From assembly GCA_029224185.1 (NCBI GenBank), contig CM055196.1, positions 22,022,009-22,086,008 of the forward strand: 64,000 bases of DNA. The letters run 5' to 3'. The notes below the pieces were generated by a model. The model was not told the origin of the DNA. It ran no database searches and saw nothing but the letters and a program-made list of their open reading frames with translations. This document shows positions 61,801 to 64,000 of this stretch, one piece after another (the first letter of the stretch is position 1; the number at the start of each line of letters is the position of its first letter). The stretch comes from Karalla daura. Its lineage: Eukaryota > Chordata > Actinopteri > Chaetodontiformes > Leiognathidae. The translations under genes and the position numbers were made by a program.

Positions 61801-62199
61801 TACATGCTCTCAAGTAGCCTCTCAGCCTCTTTCCTCCAGAGGAAACTCTTGCTGCTTCCCTCTTCACCTCTCGAGTCGTGCACAGCCTCCTGTCAGCCGA
61901 GACAAACTGACAGGACGAGACACACTGTGGCACAAGCAGGCAGAGCAGCCTCCATTGTGCTCTAATTACCAGGCCTGCTGGGATGACCTCTAACCCCCAG
62001 ACACAGGCTGTTTGACCAACGGTGGACTGGTGGGAATGACACCCTTGGCCGACACTGACCTTTCCATGTTCACTTCTCACCACAAGCTGTCCAGGAGTGC
62101 ACTTCATGTGTCTGTGTGTGTGTGTGTGTGTGTTTGGGTGTCAGTACTGCACACTGTTCTGAAATGGATCAGAGAATGTCTGATTTGAGTTACAGTGGT

Positions 62200-62425
62200 T
62201 GCAGTCAGACCAGGGGCCTTTCTGTGTGGGATTTGCAGATTCCTCTGTCTGTTGTCTGTTGTTGGACTGTCTCCCACAGTCCAACAACATGCATGTTCAG
62301 AGTGATTGGAGACACAATTACTGTGTGTGTGTGAGTGAATGTAGTTTTCACCTGTTCACCCAGATTTGAACCAGAAAACATCTGGTTGAATGCTTTACTC
62401 CTTAACCTCAAGGCCACCACTGCCT
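62200..62425. mobile_element. composite of two SINE fragments in opposite orientation
   Basis: 62,208-62,330 shows the plus-strand body (GGGGCCTTTCTGTGTGGGA, CCCACAGTCCAACAACATGCATGTT, GGAGACACAATTACTG). 62,331-62,420 shows the minus-strand head (TTTGAACCAGAAAACATCTGG, CTTAACCTCAAGGCCACCAC). The plus-strand fragment also carries an internal inverted repeat (TTGGACTGT..ACAGTCCAA). Confidence 0.6.
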
Positions 62426-63539
62426 TAAACAGAGACTTTATTGTACTTGAAGAGTGAATGACATTGGTAGTAAATGTGGCAGCTCTTTGTGTCTCAAACT
62501 AAATTAATGCAAAAGTCAAAACTGAGACATGCTGTACCTTAACAGTTGTAATGTAATGTAAAAATACAGAATAAATATACAATCCTGTGTGATAGATACA
62601 GATACAGTATCTGTGTAAGCCTGATGAGTTTAAATGTTGACTTAGGAAACAAGAAGAAGCAATTTCACATTAGAATAATGCAAATCCTGTCAGATCAAAG
62701 AAGAAAATAAGTCATTTTATTGTGAAATTCTTCACTCTGAATGATGTTCAGAGCAACTCCTGTACTGATCACACTCCTTCTGTCCAGCGTGATCTGTGAG
62801 AACACGAGGCGCAGCCGGGAAATCTTATCTTCTCCTTATCACTCTGACTTCGCTCCACTCGCTCCAGGCTTCCAGTCTTTTCCAAAGCCTCCTGCTTTTG
62901 TGTGGAGGGAGAGATGCATCCCAGTCGGCTCGGCCTTGTGTTTCGCTCTCGTCTCCGTCTGCAGTTCACTGCAACCTCTTTATCTGCTCTGCTTATCAGT
63001 CAGGACTTAAGCTCAGACACTCCTAGCCTCCCTCTTCCTCGGCTGCATGTCTGCCCTGGGCTCTATCTCTCTCTGCCTGTCTGTCTCCATCACTGAGCCT
63101 GCCTTGCTAAGTACCACTGGAATGAGGATGAACAAAAATATGACCCTGTATGTCATATCAGATCACAAACTACGTGTAGAGATGCCGGTGGCCTGACAAG
63201 AGCAGTCAATATTGGCTATTAAAGTGGAGTGTGTGATATTAACTGTGTTTTGTGTAGACACCAAAAGAGAGAATTAATTACTGACTCACTGAGTGTATAC
63301 AAAGTGGAAAATGGAAAAATGATTGGGAATTGTACTAAGCGACACATACAGTATGCCACAAAAGTATGCCCGTCACATCATATATCTATTCAGAGCTGAG
63401 GACAGTAATTCTCTACTGCTACACAAGCAATACACTGGCTAGTTTAAGTAGTTTTGTGAAGGCTTTGGCCTCGTTGTCAGTCTTTCCTTAACGGTGAGAT
63501 GACACAAAAGTTAGAGTTGCTGCAGCTTCACTTTCACTT
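62426..63539 (-). other. presumed kcnq1 intron
   Basis: Unique sequence without an exon I can support. Three overlapping open frames at 62,741-63,096 have no splice or homology support. Confidence 0.45.
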
Positions 63540-63960
63540 CACTTTGTTTTTGTATTTCTATTAAACGGCGTGCGTAATGAGGAGCCTGCAGTCTGTAGTT
63601 GTTCTCAGCTCTGTTGAGAGATTCAGTGTCTTTAAACTTATTATTTTGGTTTTATACCCTGTAACTTCACTGTTTTGGTTCACTCTCACCGCCCTCATCA
63701 GCATAATATCTGGGCTGCAGCAGAGAGCAAGTGTTTACAGCAGGAATTCACCGTCACGAACCCGCAGCAGACAGACAGACAGAGCCTGTGAGGAGCTGGT
63801 AAACACAGTGGGGCAATCTGCAGCTAAGAGCCCCCGGAGGTGGTGAACACTACAACCAGATAAAAAAGAGAGGGTTATATGGATCAGATGGCCAAAAAAA
63901 ACATCTCCAGATGACTGCTACTATTGTTCCTGATGTGCTGGATGTGTAAAAGTCAACTTA
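63540..63960 (+). mobile_element. dispersed fish repeat, partial
   Basis: CTGTTTTGGTTCACTCTCACC, GGGCTGCAGCAGAGAGCAAG, AGACAGAGCCTGTGAGGAGC, TGGTAAACACAGTGG and GCAGCTAAGAGCCCC match a multi-copy percomorph repeat as I recall it. The 89-codon open frame at 63,577-63,846 lies inside it and is not a gene. It may continue to the window edge. Confidence 0.55.
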
Positions 63961-64000
63961 AGATGTTTGAAGATATGTATAATATGGTTCCAAGAGGTTA

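Larger units (their letters stand above)
59321..62199 (-). other. presumed kcnq1 intron, microsatellite-rich
   Basis: This part holds the densest microsatellites: CA at 59,739-59,789, GA at 60,229-60,272, CA at 61,166-61,264, 61,580-61,602 and 61,722-61,796, and TG at 62,116-62,134. No exon is seen. The 266-codon minus-strand frame at 61,307-62,107 reads through CA repeats and is not credible. Confidence 0.5.

Noticed and set aside
61307..62107. 266-codon minus-strand open frame
   Set aside because: The centre is translated (CA)n (Cys-Val repeats) and the flanks have no recognisable domain.
63577..63846. 89-codon open frame with hydrophobic segment
   Set aside because: It lies inside a dispersed fish repeat.

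Overview
The window is vertebrate, almost certainly teleost and probably percomorph. The signs are low gene density, spliced genes, dense (CA)n, (GA)n and (TATC)n microsatellites, two kinds of tRNA-derived fish SINE and an L2/Maui-type LINE remnant. Only two protein-coding genes can be supported, and both are incomplete. Identifications come from reading the sequence and recalling family members; no search was run.

Left end, 1 to about 4,380, plus strand: the 3' part of cdkn1b (p27/Kip1). Exon 1 enters from outside the window and carries the cyclin/CDK inhibitory domain. Intron 1 interrupts the same codon position as in human CDKN1B and is filled with a degenerate minisatellite of about 125-190 bp units. 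Exon 2 ends in the TP degron and the RRQT tail. Exon 3 is a long non-coding 3'UTR holding two miR-221/222 sites, a Pumilio element and a SINE.

Middle, about 4,380-14,385: a convergent intergenic spacer with repeats, some conserved-looking blocks and a perfect DR2 nuclear-receptor-type site.

Minus-strand gene, from about 14,385 upward: a terminal exon (coding 16,362-16,216, 3'UTR down to about 14,385). Its short coiled-coil tail resembles the last exon of KCNQ1, a voltage-gated K+ channel subunit. No further exon could be found up to 64,000, so the remaining 47 kb is read as one very long last intron. That is plausible because the last intron of human KCNQ1 is also very large. The intron holds repeats and candidate regulatory clusters (octamer, DR1 and CTCF-like).

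The main biological interest is the tail-to-tail arrangement cdkn1b>...<kcnq1-like. It mirrors KCNQ1>...<CDKN1C in mammals and suggests ancient linkage between a KCNQ1 gene and a CIP/KIP gene. Two other points stand out: splice-site-like modules repeated in cdkn1b intron 1, including one potential in-frame 30-nt cassette, and an apparent Pumilio/miR-221 switch in the p27 3'UTR. No novel defence, mobile or biosynthetic system was seen.
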